From positions 62,001 to 126,000 of the forward strand of contig NZ_FNIX01000009.1 in assembly GCF_900104175.1 (NCBI RefSeq): DNA of 64,000 nucleotides. Direction: 5' to 3'. This DNA is from Lentzea jiangxiensis. GTDB taxonomy: Bacteria > Actinomycetota > Actinomycetes > Mycobacteriales > Pseudonocardiaceae. This document shows, piece by piece, positions 17,472 through 27,052 of the stretch (position 1 is its first letter; the number at the start of each line of letters is the position of its first letter). Made by a program: the position numbers and the translations under genes. Below the pieces are notes generated by a model that saw nothing but the letters and a program-made list of their open reading frames with translations, made no database searches and was not told the DNA's origin.

Positions 17472-18686
17472 TCAGTAGGCCCGGACGCCCTTGCCGAGGA
17501 TCGTGACGCCACCGGCGCTGACCGTGTAGCGCTCGCGGTCCATCGGCGCGTCCACACCGATCAGCGCACCGTCGGGCACCACGACGTTCTTGTCCAAAAT
17601 GGCCCGCCGCACGACGGCGCCCTTGCCGATCCGGACCCCGGGCAGCAGCACCGACCCCTGCACCACCGACCCGACCTCGACCGTCACGTCCGAGGAGATC
17701 ACCGACCCGTGGATCTTCCCGGAGATGATCGACCCCGGACCCACCATCGAGTCCTCGGCGGACCCGCCGGCGATGAACTTGGCCGGGGGCAGCGGCGGCG
17801 TGGCCGTCCGGATCGGCCACAGCTGGTTGTAGAGGTTGAAGATCGGGTGGACCGAGACGAGGTCCATGTGGGCGTCGTAGTAGGCGTCGATCGTCCCGAC
17901 GTCGCGCCAGTACCCGCGGTCCCGGTCCGTGGCGCCGGGAACCTCGTTGTCCTGGAAGTCGTAGACGTGCGCCTTCCCGCGGTCCACCAGCATGGGGATG
18001 ATGTCGCCACCCATGTCGTGGTCCGAGTCCGGGTTCAACGCGTCCCCGCGCAGCGCGTCCAGCAACGCCTCGGTCGTGAAGACGTAGTTGCCCATCGACG
18101 CGAAGGTGACCTCCGGGTCGTCCGGCACGTGCGGCGGCTCGGACGGCTTCTCCAGGAAGCGCGTGATCTTGCCGGAGGCGTCGCTGTCGATGCAGCCGAA
18201 GGCCTTGGCCTCGTTGCGCGGCACGCGGATGCCGGCGACGGTCACGGCCGCGCCCGACTCGACGTGCTGCGAGATCATCTGGCCCGGGTCCATCCGGTAC
18301 ACGTGGTCGGCGCCGAAGATGACCACGTGGTCCGGCTTCTCGTCGTGGACGAGGTTGAGCGACTGGAAGATCGCGTCGGCGGACCCCGTGTACCAGCGCG
18401 GGCCCAGGCGTTGCTGGGCCGGGACCGGCGTCACGTACTGACCGAGCACATTGGACAGGCGCCACGTCGTCGAGATGTGGCGGTCCAGCGAGTGCGACTT
18501 GTACTGCGTCAGCACGCAGAGCTTGGCGAGCCCGGCGTTGACGAGGTTCGACAGCACGAAGTCGACCAACCGGTAGTTGCCCCCGAAGGGCACAGCCGGT
18601 TTGGCGCGGTCGGCCGTCAGTGGCCACAGGCGCTTGCCCTCACCACCGGCTAGCACAATTCCGAGAACGTGTGGCTGCCCCTTCAC
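17472..18686 (-). CDS. glgC: glucose-1-phosphate adenylyltransferase
   Basis: 404 residues, the typical actinobacterial length. Makes ADP-glucose from ATP and glucose-1-phosphate for glycogen and methylglucose polysaccharide. The pyrophosphorylase loop is [31 protein letters not shown] and [14 protein letters not shown] follow; FLEKPSEPP and [15 protein letters not shown] are substrate motifs; the C-terminal third is a left-handed beta helix ([16 protein letters not shown] and related repeats). The GTG chosen lies eight bases after a TAGGGT hexamer (18700-18695, minus strand). Divergent from glgM. Confidence 0.96.
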   Translation of the reverse strand: MKGQPHVLGIVLAGGEGKRLWPLTADRAKPAVPFGGNYRLVDFVLSNLVNAGLAKLCVLTQYKSHSLDRHISTTWRLSNVLGQYVTPVPAQQRLGPRWYTGSADAIFQSLNLVHDEKPDHVVIFGADHVYRMDPGQMISQHVESGAAVTVAGIRVPRNEAKAFGCIDSDASGKITRFLEKPSEPPHVPDDPEVTFASMGNYVFTTEALLDALRGDALNPDSDHDMGGDIIPMLVDRGKAHVYDFQDNEVPGATDRDRGYWRDVGTIDAYYDAHMDLVSVHPIFNLYNQLWPIRTATPPLPPAKFIAGGSAEDSMVGPGSIISGKIHGSVISSDVTVEVGSVVQGSVLLPGVRIGKGAVVRRAILDKNVVVPDGALIGVDAPMDRERYTVSAGGVTILGKGVRAY

Positions 18687-18774
18687 AGCATGTGACCCTA
18701 TCCGTGCGATCGTTCTCGAACCAGACGCAAAGCGGTTCATCCCAACACCTGTGCCGGTGATCTACGGTAAGTGC
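18687..18774. promoter_or_regulatory. divergent glgC/glgM promoter region
   Basis: 88 bases between two GTG starts. Minus strand: TAGGGT at 18700-18695, eight bases before glgC. Plus strand: TACGGT at 18763-18768, six bases before glgM. Both transcripts would be leaderless or nearly so, and the two promoters may be co-regulated. Confidence 0.55.
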
Positions 18775-19926
18775 GTGCGAGTTGCGCTGCTGACACGGGA
18801 GTACCCGCCGGAGGTCTACGGCGGAGCGGGCGTGCACGTGGGATTCCTCGTGCCGCACCTCCGCGAGCTCGTGGACGTCGACGTGCACTGCTTCGGTGCG
18901 CCGAGATCGGACGCCACGGCCCACAACCCGCCGCACAGCCTGGAGCAGGCGAACGCGGCTCTCACAACCCTCGCCGTCGACCTGGAAATGGCCGCGCACA
19001 TCTCCACGGCGAACCTCGTCCACTCGCACACGTGGTACGCCAACATGGGCGGTCACCTGGGCAAACTCCTCCACGGCATCCCCCACGTGGTCACGGCGCA
19101 CTCGCTCGAGCCGCGCCGGCCGTGGAAGGCGGAGCAGCTCGGCGGCGGGTACCGGATCTCGTCGTGGGCGGAGCGCACGGCGTACGAACACGCCGACGCG
19201 GTCATCGCCGTGAGCGAGGGAATGCGGGCCGACGTGCTCGACGCGTACCCCGCTCTGGACCCCGCCAAGGTGCACGTGGTGCGCAACGGGATCGACAGCG
19301 ACGCGTACCACCCCGTTGCCGAAACGGACGCCCTGACGTCACGCGGAATCGACCCCGGGAAGCCGATCGTGGCCTTCGTGGGAAGGATCACCCGCCAAAA
19401 AGGTTTGAGCCACCTCGTGGCCGCCGCGCACCACGTGGACCCCGAGGCGCAGATCGTCCTGTGCGCCGGAGCACCCGACACGCCGGAGATCGCCGAGGAG
19501 ATCCGGGCGGCGGTGAGCGAGCTCGCCGAGACGCGGACGGGTGTCTTCTGGATCCAGAAGATGCTGCAGCCCGCCGAGATCCGGCAGATCCTCAGCCACG
19601 CGGCGGTGTTCGTGTGCCCGTCGGTCTACGAACCGCTGGGCATCGTGAACCTGGAGGCGATGGCGTGCGGCACCGCGGTCGTCGCGAGCGACGTCGGCGG
19701 CATCCCCGAGGTCGTGGTCCACGGCGAGACAGGTCTTCTCGTGCACTACGACGAGCGGGATTTGTCGACATATCGACTCGAATTGGCCCAGTCCATCAAC
19801 GAACTGATCACAGACCCGGAACGCGCGAAGCGGTTCGGAGCCGCCGGGCGCACCCGCGCCGAGCAGGACTTCTCGTGGGCGACGATGGCCGCCCAAACCG
19901 TCGAGGTCTACCGCAGTGTGATCTGA
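18775..19926 (+). CDS. glgM: alpha-maltose-1-phosphate synthase (GlgM), GT4 family
   Basis: 383-residue GT4 glycosyltransferase. In mycobacteria the homologue (Rv1212c, once called glgA) joins ADP-glucose to glucose-1-phosphate to make maltose-1-phosphate for alpha-glucan synthesis; the glgC partner opposite supports that role. Motifs: ALLTREYPPEVYGGAGVHV at the N-terminus, HSHTWYANMGG, VTAHSLEPRRPWK, VVRNGID, FVGRITRQKG, and the donor-binding stretch VYEPLGIVNLEAMACGTAVV with the E-x7-E pair. The start was chosen because MRVALLTREYPP matches family N-termini and a -10 hexamer is correctly placed; the frame is open for 66 codons upstream without conserved sequence. Confidence 0.93.
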   Translation: MRVALLTREYPPEVYGGAGVHVGFLVPHLRELVDVDVHCFGAPRSDATAHNPPHSLEQANAALTTLAVDLEMAAHISTANLVHSHTWYANMGGHLGKLLHGIPHVVTAHSLEPRRPWKAEQLGGGYRISSWAERTAYEHADAVIAVSEGMRADVLDAYPALDPAKVHVVRNGIDSDAYHPVAETDALTSRGIDPGKPIVAFVGRITRQKGLSHLVAAAHHVDPEAQIVLCAGAPDTPEIAEEIRAAVSELAETRTGVFWIQKMLQPAEIRQILSHAAVFVCPSVYEPLGIVNLEAMACGTAVVASDVGGIPEVVVHGETGLLVHYDERDLSTYRLELAQSINELITDPERAKRFGAAGRTRAEQDFSWATMAAQTVEVYRSVI

Positions 19927-19999
19927 GCCACACTCTTGCAGGGCAACCCTGAGGAGTGAGGACCGCCTTTAACCAGTAGTGACGTTGTGACTTCAACTG

Positions 20000-21418
20000 G
20001 TGAGGGGCGCGAGGACTGTGCGTGCTGGGGTGCTGGGTCTGGCGGTCCTGCTCGCGGTGACCGGATGCGCCACAGCCCCGGCCGCACAACCCACGGCCGT
20101 CCAGCTCACCGTGGACGGCCGCAAGCTCGCCGACGCCTCCGACCTGCAGTCCCTCGCCGAGTCCCAGCTGGCCTACACGCTGGAGTACGGCTACGTGGCA
20201 CGGGCGGGCGCCGCCGCCGTCAGCTGCTGGTTCGCCAGGACGGGCGTCGAGTCCGAGGTCGACAAGCGGCTGTGGTGCGGGCCGGTCCAGGTTCCCGGCA
20301 CCGGCGCCGGCACCGACTGGGTGCCCGTACCGCTCAAGGAAGTCACCAAGACGGATGACGAGGTCCGTTACGAGGTGCAGTCGCCGCAGGTGCCGGAGAA
20401 GGGCAACCGCAGCACGCCGGACGGGATGCTCGTGCGCACCGACGGCAAGGAGTTCGACCCGAAGAAGCAGCAGGACCTGACCGCCGGCCGCGACTTCCTC
20501 GCCGTGCTGCCCGACGACGGCAAGCGCACCAACGTCGACCTCGGGCTCGGCGACGCCGACGTCGAGCTGCGCGACGACCTGCTCGGCACCGCCGTCACCG
20601 GCTGGGCGAACCCGGACATCTGGTTCACCGCCGAGGGCACGCTGCGCGCCGAGACCGGCTCGCGGCTGCGGGTCGTGCGGATGAAGGTCGAGAAGCTCAA
20701 CGAGACGGACAGCGGTTTCCAGCGCACCAACTGGCAGGGCTTCGCCCCGCAGCCGTCCGAGCTCGCGCTGGAGGTGCCGGGCAAGCGCCAGGTCCTGCCG
20801 CCCGAGCGGCTGCCCGCGAACGGCTCGGTCTTCGTCGTCTACACCGTGCCGGACCCGCAGGAGGGCACCGAGTCGCTGACGCTCGGCACGCTCGGCGCCA
20901 AGTCGCTGGAGCAGCGCGCCGAGATCCCGTCCGGCAAGCGCACCGACACCCCGCCGCCGGTGCTCAAGCGCGCCGCCGGCCCCGCCCAGTTCGCCGAACG
21001 GACGCAGAAGGTCCGCTTCGGCGACCGCGAGCTCGGCATGAAGGTCACCGGCGTGAAGCTCGGCCGTCAGCGCCCGGTCAAGCTCGGCGAGGGCCAGTAC
21101 GACATCGCCACGATCTCCGCCGCGGACAAGGCGTTGCTGGAGGTGCGGTTCGAGGCGGTCGGCACCCTGCCCGACACCGCGGGCGGCCTGTGGACCAAGG
21201 ACCTGATCACCGTCACGCTGCCGGACGGCTCGACGGCCCCGCAGGTCGGCGCCCGCTACGACGGCGGCCCGCTGCCGTTCGCGGTCGTGGTCGAGGTCCC
21301 CGCGGACCTCCGTTCGGCCTCGGTCGGCATGGTCGAGGGCACCCTGGAGCTGCCGCGCCTCGGCAGGACGGCGATCGCCCCGGCCGACTCGCGCGTCACC
21401 CTCGCGCTGGAGTTCTGA
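20000..21418 (+). CDS. large lipoprotein of unknown function
   Basis: 472-residue predicted lipoprotein. The signal peptide (VRAGVLGLAVLLAVTGCA) ends in a VTGC lipobox. The body is a mix of beta-rich segments with no domain I recognise: LTVDGRKLADASDLQSLAES early, a repeated use of EVPGKRQVLPPERLP-type segments, and DLITVTLPDGSTAPQVG late. The GTG at 20000 is given; a GTG at 20018 would start the signal peptide directly but has a poorly spaced ribosome site. Its 3' end overlaps the convergent MFS gene by 163 bases. Confidence 0.8.
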   Translation: MRGARTVRAGVLGLAVLLAVTGCATAPAAQPTAVQLTVDGRKLADASDLQSLAESQLAYTLEYGYVARAGAAAVSCWFARTGVESEVDKRLWCGPVQVPGTGAGTDWVPVPLKEVTKTDDEVRYEVQSPQVPEKGNRSTPDGMLVRTDGKEFDPKKQQDLTAGRDFLAVLPDDGKRTNVDLGLGDADVELRDDLLGTAVTGWANPDIWFTAEGTLRAETGSRLRVVRMKVEKLNETDSGFQRTNWQGFAPQPSELALEVPGKRQVLPPERLPANGSVFVVYTVPDPQEGTESLTLGTLGAKSLEQRAEIPSGKRTDTPPPVLKRAAGPAQFAERTQKVRFGDRELGMKVTGVKLGRQRPVKLGEGQYDIATISAADKALLEVRFEAVGTLPDTAGGLWTKDLITVTLPDGSTAPQVGARYDGGPLPFAVVVEVPADLRSASVGMVEGTLELPRLGRTAIAPADSRVTLALEF

Positions 21419-22500
21419 GCCAGCACCGCCGTCAACGCGAGCCAGCCCAGGACCACCAGCACCAGTCCCGTCCAGCCCCACTCCTCGTAGGCCGTGCTGC
21501 CGGACGTGCCGCCGATGCTGCTGCCCACGTAGAACCCGGCCAGGTACAGCCCCGCGGCGTGACCGCGGGCGTGCTCCGGGGCGCGGGCGCTGACCCAGCC
21601 GCTCGCCGTGGTGTGCGAGGCGAAGAACCCGGCGGTGACGACCGCCAGGCCGAGCGGCACCCACACGAGGCTCGCCAGCGCGCCGGCGGCGACCACGCCG
21701 ACGCACAGCAGCAGCACCCGGCCGCGGCCGAACCGGTCGGCCAGCCTGCCCGCGAACGCCGCGGCGGTGCTGCCGAAGCCGTAGAAGAGGAAGACCAGCG
21801 TCTCGAGCCACGCCGGGCCGGTGAGCTGGAAACCGGCGACGTTGTAGAACGAGATGAACGCGCCGACGAGCAGCATGGCGACGACGTACAACGACAGCAG
21901 CACCGGGTCCCTCAAGGCCGCCTTCATGCCGCTGGGCGCCCGCTTCGGCCCGTGCTGGGCCCCGGGCAGCAGGAACACCACGACCAGCGCCGCGACCAGC
22001 CCGAACACCCCGGCGAGCAGCACGGAGCCGCGCCACCCGAGCCAGTCGGACGTCATGCCCGCGACGAGCCGTCCCGCCATGCCCCCGAGGCTGTTCCCGG
22101 CGATCATCGCGCCGGTCGCGGCACCGAGCCCGCGCGTGTCCAGCTCGTCGGCGAGGTAGGCCATGGACGCCGCGGGCACACCGGCGGCCGCGACGCCCTG
22201 CAGCACGCGCAGGACCAGGAAGACCTCGTAGTTCGGTGCCAGCGGCAGCACGAGCCCGAGCAGGGCCGCGACCAGCACGCTGACGACGATCACCGGCCGC
22301 CGCCCGGCGCGTTCGGACAGCATCGCGATCGGCAGGACCGCCACGGCCAGCGCGAGGGTCGCCGCGGACAGCGCGAGCGAGGCCGCGCCCGGCCCCAGCC
22401 CGTACTCGGCGGCGATCTGCGGCATGACCGGCTGCGGGGTGTAGAGCAACGCGAAGCACGCGAACCCCGAGGCGGCGACGGACGCGGTCAACCTGTTCAC
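21256..22500 (-). CDS. MFS drug/sugar efflux transporter with antisense tail
   Basis: 414-residue major-facilitator protein of the DHA1/YnfM type with about 12 helices. Signature segments: SERAGRRPVIVVSVLVAAL after TM2, RVLQGVAAAGVPAASMAYL in TM4, GRLADRFGRGRVLLLCVG in the second half. After the last helix (LVLVVLGWLALTAVLA) there is no stop; the frame continues for about 55 residues antisense to the lipoprotein gene, giving a low-complexity tail (SSRVPSTMPTEAERRSAGTS) that probably has no role. GTG start seven bases after TAGCGT (22513-22508). Divergent from a LysR regulator, which likely controls it. Confidence 0.87.
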   Translation of the reverse strand: MNRLTASVAASGFACFALLYTPQPVMPQIAAEYGLGPGAASLALSAATLALAVAVLPIAMLSERAGRRPVIVVSVLVAALLGLVLPLAPNYEVFLVLRVLQGVAAAGVPAASMAYLADELDTRGLGAATGAMIAGNSLGGMAGRLVAGMTSDWLGWRGSVLLAGVFGLVAALVVVFLLPGAQHGPKRAPSGMKAALRDPVLLSLYVVAMLLVGAFISFYNVAGFQLTGPAWLETLVFLFYGFGSTAAAFAGRLADRFGRGRVLLLCVGVVAAGALASLVWVPLGLAVVTAGFFASHTTASGWVSARAPEHARGHAAGLYLAGFYVGSSIGGTSGSTAYEEWGWTGLVLVVLGWLALTAVLAQNSSARVTRESAGAIAVLPRRGSSRVPSTMPTEAERRSAGTSTTTANGSGPPS

Positions 22501-22552
22501 CCGTCCGACGCTAAGCCATACGTCCAATACGGAAATGGGCCAGAATCGATCC
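22501..22552. promoter_or_regulatory. divergent MFS/LysR promoter
   Basis: Only 52 bases separate the two start codons. TAGCGT (22513-22508, minus) serves the transporter and CAGAAT (22541-22546, plus) lies six bases before the regulator. Two ATACG repeats at about 22518-22532 between them are candidate LysR contacts. Confidence 0.5.
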
Positions 22553-23446
22553 GTGGACGAATCGGACCTGGCCCCGAAGCTGGCGGTGCTGAAAGCACTT
22601 GCCGCCGACGAGCACGTGACCCGTGTCGCAGAACGCCTCGGACTCCCCCAGCCGACGGTCAGCAGGTGGGTCGCGGAGCTCGGCGACCGGCTCGGCGCGC
22701 CGCTGCTCGTGAGGTCCGGCCGCCGGGTCCGCCTCACCCGCGCGGGCCGGTTGCTCGCCGACGCCGCCACCCGGTCGCTGGCCGCGCTCGAACCGGGCCT
22801 GCGCGAGGTCGAGGAGGAGCTCGACCCGGAGAAGGGCCGCGTCGTGCTGGGCTTCCTGCACATGCTCGGCCGCGCGATCGTGCCGGAGCTGGTCCGCGGC
22901 TACCGGGCCGAGCACCCGCACGTGCGGTTCGGCCTGGTCCAGAACGCACGTCAGCCCGTGGTCGACAAGCTCGTGAGCGGCGAGATCGACCTCGCGCTGG
23001 TCGCCCCGCCGCCCGCCGGTCCCGAGTTCGAGACGGTGGTCGTGTTCGAGCAGCCGCTGATCGTCGTCGTGCCGGCGGGGCACCGGCTCGAGTCCCGCGG
23101 GTCGGTGCGCGTCGAGGACCTGGCCGACGAGGACCTGATCACCCTGGAGCACGGCTACGGCCTGCGCCAGATCACCGACGACATGTGCGCGGCGGCGGGC
23201 TTCGCGCCGCGCTACGTCTTCGAGTGCCAGGAGATCGAGACCGTGCGCGGGCTGGTGGCGGCGGGTCTCGGCGTGGCACTGCTCACCCACGCCGAGTTCG
23301 CGCCGCCGCCCGGGCTGCGGGAGCTGTCACTGACCCCGCGCACCGGCCGGACGTTCGGGCTGACGTGGCTGCGGGACAGCCCGCTGACGCCCGCCGTCCG
23401 CGCGTTCCGCGACCACGCCCTGAGGACTCACGGCGTCCAGGCCTGA
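22553..23446 (+). CDS. LysR-family transcriptional regulator
   Basis: 297-residue LysR regulator. The N-terminal helix-turn-helix reads VTRVAERLGLPQPTVSRWVAEL with LLVRSGRRVRLTRAG as the wing; the effector domain begins at KGRVVLGFLHMLGRAIVPEL and resembles YnfL/CynR-type regulators of divergent MFS genes. The GTG at 22553 was preferred over an upstream ATG (22535) because the protein aligns from DESDLAPKLAVLKAL and a -10 element fits. It presumably activates the transporter when a small-molecule inducer binds. Its 3' end overlaps the convergent peptidase gene by 19 bases. Confidence 0.9.
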   Translation: MDESDLAPKLAVLKALAADEHVTRVAERLGLPQPTVSRWVAELGDRLGAPLLVRSGRRVRLTRAGRLLADAATRSLAALEPGLREVEEELDPEKGRVVLGFLHMLGRAIVPELVRGYRAEHPHVRFGLVQNARQPVVDKLVSGEIDLALVAPPPAGPEFETVVVFEQPLIVVVPAGHRLESRGSVRVEDLADEDLITLEHGYGLRQITDDMCAAAGFAPRYVFECQEIETVRGLVAAGLGVALLTHAEFAPPPGLRELSLTPRTGRTFGLTWLRDSPLTPAVRAFRDHALRTHGVQA

Positions 23447-25026
23447 GTCCCCGACCAGGTGCGCAGGTACGACTCGGCGCCGCTCAGCATGTCCCGGACG
23501 AGCTGGTCGCCGCCGAGCTGGCGGACCCTCTCGACCCAGTCGGGCAGCAGGCCGATGTGCGCGCCCCCGTCGACGTTGATGTCCCAGACGCGCTCGCCGG
23601 TGCGCTGCCGGTCGACCAGCGGGCCCTCGGGGAAGGTGCGGAACGGGTACGTCACGCCGGTCTGCGGTGCCGGGTGCGAACCCACGCCGTTGTAGTCCGA
23701 GCCGAACCCGATGCCGACGTCGTACTTGCGGCGCAACGGCTCCGCGGCGGCGGCCTGCGCGACGTACCCGGCGGGGTCGTTCTCGTAGCCCGCGATGAAC
23801 CCGCCGAGCCGGTAGACCTGCTCGGTCCACTGGGCGTCCATCCAGCTGTGGCTGGACACGATGCCCGGGAACTTCGCCTGCGCGGCGAGGTCGAGCGTGC
23901 GCCCGGCGGCCTTCACGCTCATGTGGTCGATCTCGATCATCATGTGCTTGCGCATCATGGCCTGCACCGCGTACTCGCCGAGTGACGTCAGCCCGCGCAC
24001 GTTGCAGCGCTTGGCCGGGTCGTAGGCGGGAGCCACGACACCCGCGGGGATCAGCGCGTTCGGGCCGACGGTGCCGATCGGGTTGTCCTGCTGCGGTCCC
24101 TTGCACTGCTCGGTCTGCCACCACTGGCCGGTGCGCAGGAACTGGCCCGCGTTGATCACGCCGCCCTGCGTGCCCGAGTCGAACCGGACGCCGCACAGCG
24201 CGTTGTCGAACTTGTGGCAGAGGAACGCGCTGCGCGCGCCAAGCGCGTAGACCTCGTCCAGCCCGCGGTCGATGTCGGCCCGGCCGCACAGCGGGACGTC
24301 GAGGAACGTCCGGCAGCCGAACAGCTCCGAGGTCTCGATGCCGAGCACCACGGCGAGCTTGCCCTGGGCGATCACTTCCCTGGCCTGTTCCGCGGACGTG
24401 ACGATGCGGAACCAGCCCTTGCCGGCCCCACCGAACTGCTCGTCGACGAACGCCTGCAGCTCGTAGGTGCGCTGGGCCTGCAGCCGCACCGACGCCATCT
24501 CGTCGCAGCCGCGGTCCTTGAACGGGTGGATGACGCACAACGTGGCGTTGCTGGTCAGGTCGGTGACCAGGACGCGCTGCCCGCCGCGCCAGGCCCGTTC
24601 CAGCCAGGCGTAGTAGTTCTGCTGGTGCGAGACCGTCGTGTCGGAGGGCCAGTCCTCGAACGTCGGCCAGCCCACCGGGTCGTGGCCGTCCAGGTCGCCC
24701 GTCACGATGGCCTCGAAGATCGCGCCCAGGCCCGCCGGGTGGTGCTCGGGGCAATCTTCGAGCGCGTCCGCGACGCCCTGCTCGGAGAACGGCTTGCCGC
24801 AGATCAGGCGGCCGCCGAAGCCCTCGTTGGTCATGAGGTGGTTGTGCGCGTCGACGAACCCGCGCACCCGGCCCTGGCCGTCCGTTCCCCGGAACGGCTC
24901 GCCGGTCACGTTGATCTGCGAGTCCGGTGCCGGCCGGGCCACCGGTTCCCACCAGGGCGCGCTCGCCGCGGCGGGGGACAACGACGCTATGACCAACGAG
25001 ACGGCGAGAGCCAGGCGGAGTAACAC
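23428..25026 (-). CDS. secreted amidohydrolase/dipeptidase-like protein
   Basis: 532-residue exported protein with a signal peptide (LLRLALAVSLVIASLSPAAA). The mature part looks like a membrane-dipeptidase-type (M19) or related metal-dependent amidohydrolase barrel: FVDAHNHLMTNEGFGG at the first metal site, VLGIETSELFG (Glu), MMIEIDHMSVKAAGRTLDLA, VSSHSWMDAQW (second His) and IGFGSDYNGVG near the end (Asp). About six cysteines (ICGKPF, CPEHHP, CGRAD, CHKF, CGVRF, CNVRG) suggest disulfides. The GTG follows AGGAG by five bases. Substrate unknown; a wall-peptide or dipeptide role is inference. Confidence 0.78.
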   Translation of the reverse strand: MLLRLALAVSLVIASLSPAAASAPWWEPVARPAPDSQINVTGEPFRGTDGQGRVRGFVDAHNHLMTNEGFGGRLICGKPFSEQGVADALEDCPEHHPAGLGAIFEAIVTGDLDGHDPVGWPTFEDWPSDTTVSHQQNYYAWLERAWRGGQRVLVTDLTSNATLCVIHPFKDRGCDEMASVRLQAQRTYELQAFVDEQFGGAGKGWFRIVTSAEQAREVIAQGKLAVVLGIETSELFGCRTFLDVPLCGRADIDRGLDEVYALGARSAFLCHKFDNALCGVRFDSGTQGGVINAGQFLRTGQWWQTEQCKGPQQDNPIGTVGPNALIPAGVVAPAYDPAKRCNVRGLTSLGEYAVQAMMRKHMMIEIDHMSVKAAGRTLDLAAQAKFPGIVSSHSWMDAQWTEQVYRLGGFIAGYENDPAGYVAQAAAAEPLRRKYDVGIGFGSDYNGVGSHPAPQTGVTYPFRTFPEGPLVDRQRTGERVWDINVDGGAHIGLLPDWVERVRQLGGDQLVRDMLSGAESYLRTWSGTQAWTP

Positions 25027-25106
25027 GAGCGCTCCTCTACGACGTTGTGAAGGAGCTCACATCATGCCGTGGAACGTCGCCGTCTCGTATCGGCAGATCG
25101 GCGGGA

Positions 25107-26537
25107 CTAACGCGAATATTTTTCAGCCAGCTCGACCAGGGTCCGCGCACCGAACCCGGTGGCTCCGGCGACGACCTCGTCGTACACCTTCTCCGACCGC
25201 GCCGGGCCCGCGATGTCGAGGTGCGCCCACGGCACGTCGCCCGCGAACTTCTGCAGGAACAGCGCCGCCGTGATGCCACCGGGGCCGGGAGGGCACTGCC
25301 GGTAGTCCGCGATCTCGCTGTCGACGGCGCTGACGTGCTCCTCGAGCAACGGCATCCGCCACCACCTCTCGCCGACGTCCGCCCCCGCGGCGATGACATC
25401 GGCCGCGAGACCGTCGGAGGAGCTGAACACGCCGCCCGTGCGCAGGCCCAGCGAGACCTTCATCGCGCCCGTCAGCGTCGCGACGTCGACGAGCAGGTCC
25501 GGCTTCAGGTTCGCCACCGCGTACGCCATCGCGTCGGCCAGGACCATGCGGCCCTCGGCGTCGGTGTTCGTCACCTCGGTGGTCGCGCCGCCGTAGTGGC
25601 GCACGACGTCGCCCGGCCGGTACGCCGAGCCGCTCACGTGGTTCTCCGCGCACGGCACGAGGCCGGTCACCCTGATCGGCAACCGCCGCCGGGCCACGGC
25701 CAGCAGGGCGGCGATCACCGCGCCGCCCCCCGCCATGTCGGTGCGCATCAGGTGCATGCCGTCGGCGGGCTTCACCGAGATGCCGCCCGTGTCGAACGTG
25801 ATGCCCTTGCCGACGAAGACCAGGTGCGGGCCGGTGGTGCCGTAGGTCAGCTCCAGCAACCGCGGCGGGCGGGACGAGCCGCCACCGACCGCGAGCACGC
25901 CGCCGAAGCCCTGCTGCCGCAGCCACTTCTCGTCGCGCACGGTGGCGGTGAGGCCGTCGGCCTTGTCGGCGAGCTTGGCCGCGGTCGTCGCGAGCCAGCG
26001 CGGGTCCTTGACGTTGGACGGCGCGTTGGCGAGGTCGCGGGTCAGCGCGGTGGCCGTGGCGAGCGCGTGGGCCTTCAGGGCGGCGGAGGTCAGCACCTCT
26101 TCGAAGCCCGTGTCGGCCGTGATCAGCCGCAACGAGCCGACCCGCCCGGGGGCCTCCTCGCCGGTGACCTTGAAGCGGTAGCCGCCGAGCGCCGCGCCCA
26201 GCACGAACGCGCGCACCTTCGCGGCGTCGAAGTCCGGGGTCAGCAGGACGTCGGCGGTCTTGGGAGCGTCCTCACCGCTCAGCGCCCGCGCGAGGGCGGC
26301 GCCGGCCGTGCGGTAGTCGGCGGGCGTGCCGGTGCCCACGCCGAGGGTCCACCTGTCGTCGTGGCGCACCGCCTCACCGGCCTTGCCGGTCAGGTCGGAG
26401 ACGTCGATGCCGTCGCCACCCGGCCCCAGCGCCGGTCCGGTGCCCGTGAGCACGACCGACGGGACGTTGCGGCGCGAGGTGGTGGCCACCTCGACGTCCA
26501 CGAGCTTGGTGGGCACTGACGGGACCGTCGACGCCAC
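25107..26537 (-). CDS. pepA: leucyl aminopeptidase (M17)
   Basis: 476-residue cytosolic M17 aminopeptidase. The N-terminal macro-like domain is followed by the two-metal catalytic domain: VFVGKGITFDTGGISVK (Lys and Asp), MRTDMAGGGAVIAAL (Asp), and the family signature NTDAEGRMVLADAMAYA (Asp, Glu and catalytic Arg). It removes N-terminal residues from peptides and may work on glutathione-like or mycothiol-related conjugates. The GTG is preceded by GAGGAGG. Length agrees with the family. Confidence 0.94.
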   Translation of the reverse strand: MASTVPSVPTKLVDVEVATTSRRNVPSVVLTGTGPALGPGGDGIDVSDLTGKAGEAVRHDDRWTLGVGTGTPADYRTAGAALARALSGEDAPKTADVLLTPDFDAAKVRAFVLGAALGGYRFKVTGEEAPGRVGSLRLITADTGFEEVLTSAALKAHALATATALTRDLANAPSNVKDPRWLATTAAKLADKADGLTATVRDEKWLRQQGFGGVLAVGGGSSRPPRLLELTYGTTGPHLVFVGKGITFDTGGISVKPADGMHLMRTDMAGGGAVIAALLAVARRRLPIRVTGLVPCAENHVSGSAYRPGDVVRHYGGATTEVTNTDAEGRMVLADAMAYAVANLKPDLLVDVATLTGAMKVSLGLRTGGVFSSSDGLAADVIAAGADVGERWWRMPLLEEHVSAVDSEIADYRQCPPGPGGITAALFLQKFAGDVPWAHLDIAGPARSEKVYDEVVAGATGFGARTLVELAEKYSR

Positions 26538-26621
26538 GGTTGGGCCTCCTCATCGCTGTGACGAGCGTTCATTCTCGCCCAGGCCTCCGACGCGCCCCAC
26601 CTGGGGCGAGAACGAAGCGAT

Positions 26622-26650
26622 GCCCCGGTCTCCACTGTGGAAACCGGGGC
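26622..26650 (-). terminator. hairpin downstream of the DUF3117 gene
   Basis: GCCCCGGT (26622-26629) pairs with ACCGGGGC (26643-26650) about 25 bases after the DUF3117 stop. No T run, as is common in actinobacteria. Confidence 0.65.
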
Positions 26651-26675
26651 TCGAACTGCTTCCTCGCCGGGTGCC

Positions 26676-26843
26676 TCAGCCGACGGCGGCCTTCAGCGCG
26701 TCGCCCAAGGCGCTGGCCTCGTCCGCCGACATCTCGACGACAAGGCGCCCACCACCCTCGAGCGGCACGCGCATGACGATGCCGCGTCCCTCCTTGGTGA
26801 CCTCGAGGGGACCGTCGCCGGTCCGGGGCTTCATGGCCGCCAT
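26676..26843 (-). CDS. DUF3117 small conserved protein
   Basis: 55-residue protein beginning MAAMKPRTGDGPLEVTKEG and continuing IVMRVPLEGGGRLVVEMS, ADEASALGDALKAAVG. This is the DUF3117 family, found almost everywhere in actinobacteria and present as Rv1211 between glgM and tagA in M. tuberculosis. It is mainly beta, with no catalytic residues recognised. The ATG has an AGGGAG site; a second ATG three codons in is possible. It may control an adjacent metabolic gene, but nothing is established. Confidence 0.93.
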   Translation of the reverse strand: MAAMKPRTGDGPLEVTKEGRGIVMRVPLEGGGRLVVEMSADEASALGDALKAAVG

Positions 26844-27052
26844 CGCGTGCTCCCTCCGTCAACATCTTCCCCGTCCGGCCAGGCCGGATCTGCTCCATTC
26901 TCCCCTATCGCGACTCAGGGACGAAACCGAACCGATCTTTTGGCGAGTCCCGGTCACATTTGTCGATCTTGACTTGTCGCTGTTCACCGCGCGTTTTCAC
27001 GACAAGGCAACACTTTCGGCACGGCTGGGCGCGGCGTGACAGACTGGGCCGG

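Noticed and set aside
18577-18774. Longer N-terminus for glgM
   Set aside because: It would overlap the divergent glgC start and adds no conserved sequence; the GTG at 18775 matches family N-termini.
21190-23985. 931-codon plus-strand frame across MFS and LysR
   Set aside because: Spans two well-supported genes in another frame and encodes only Arg/Gly/Pro repeats.
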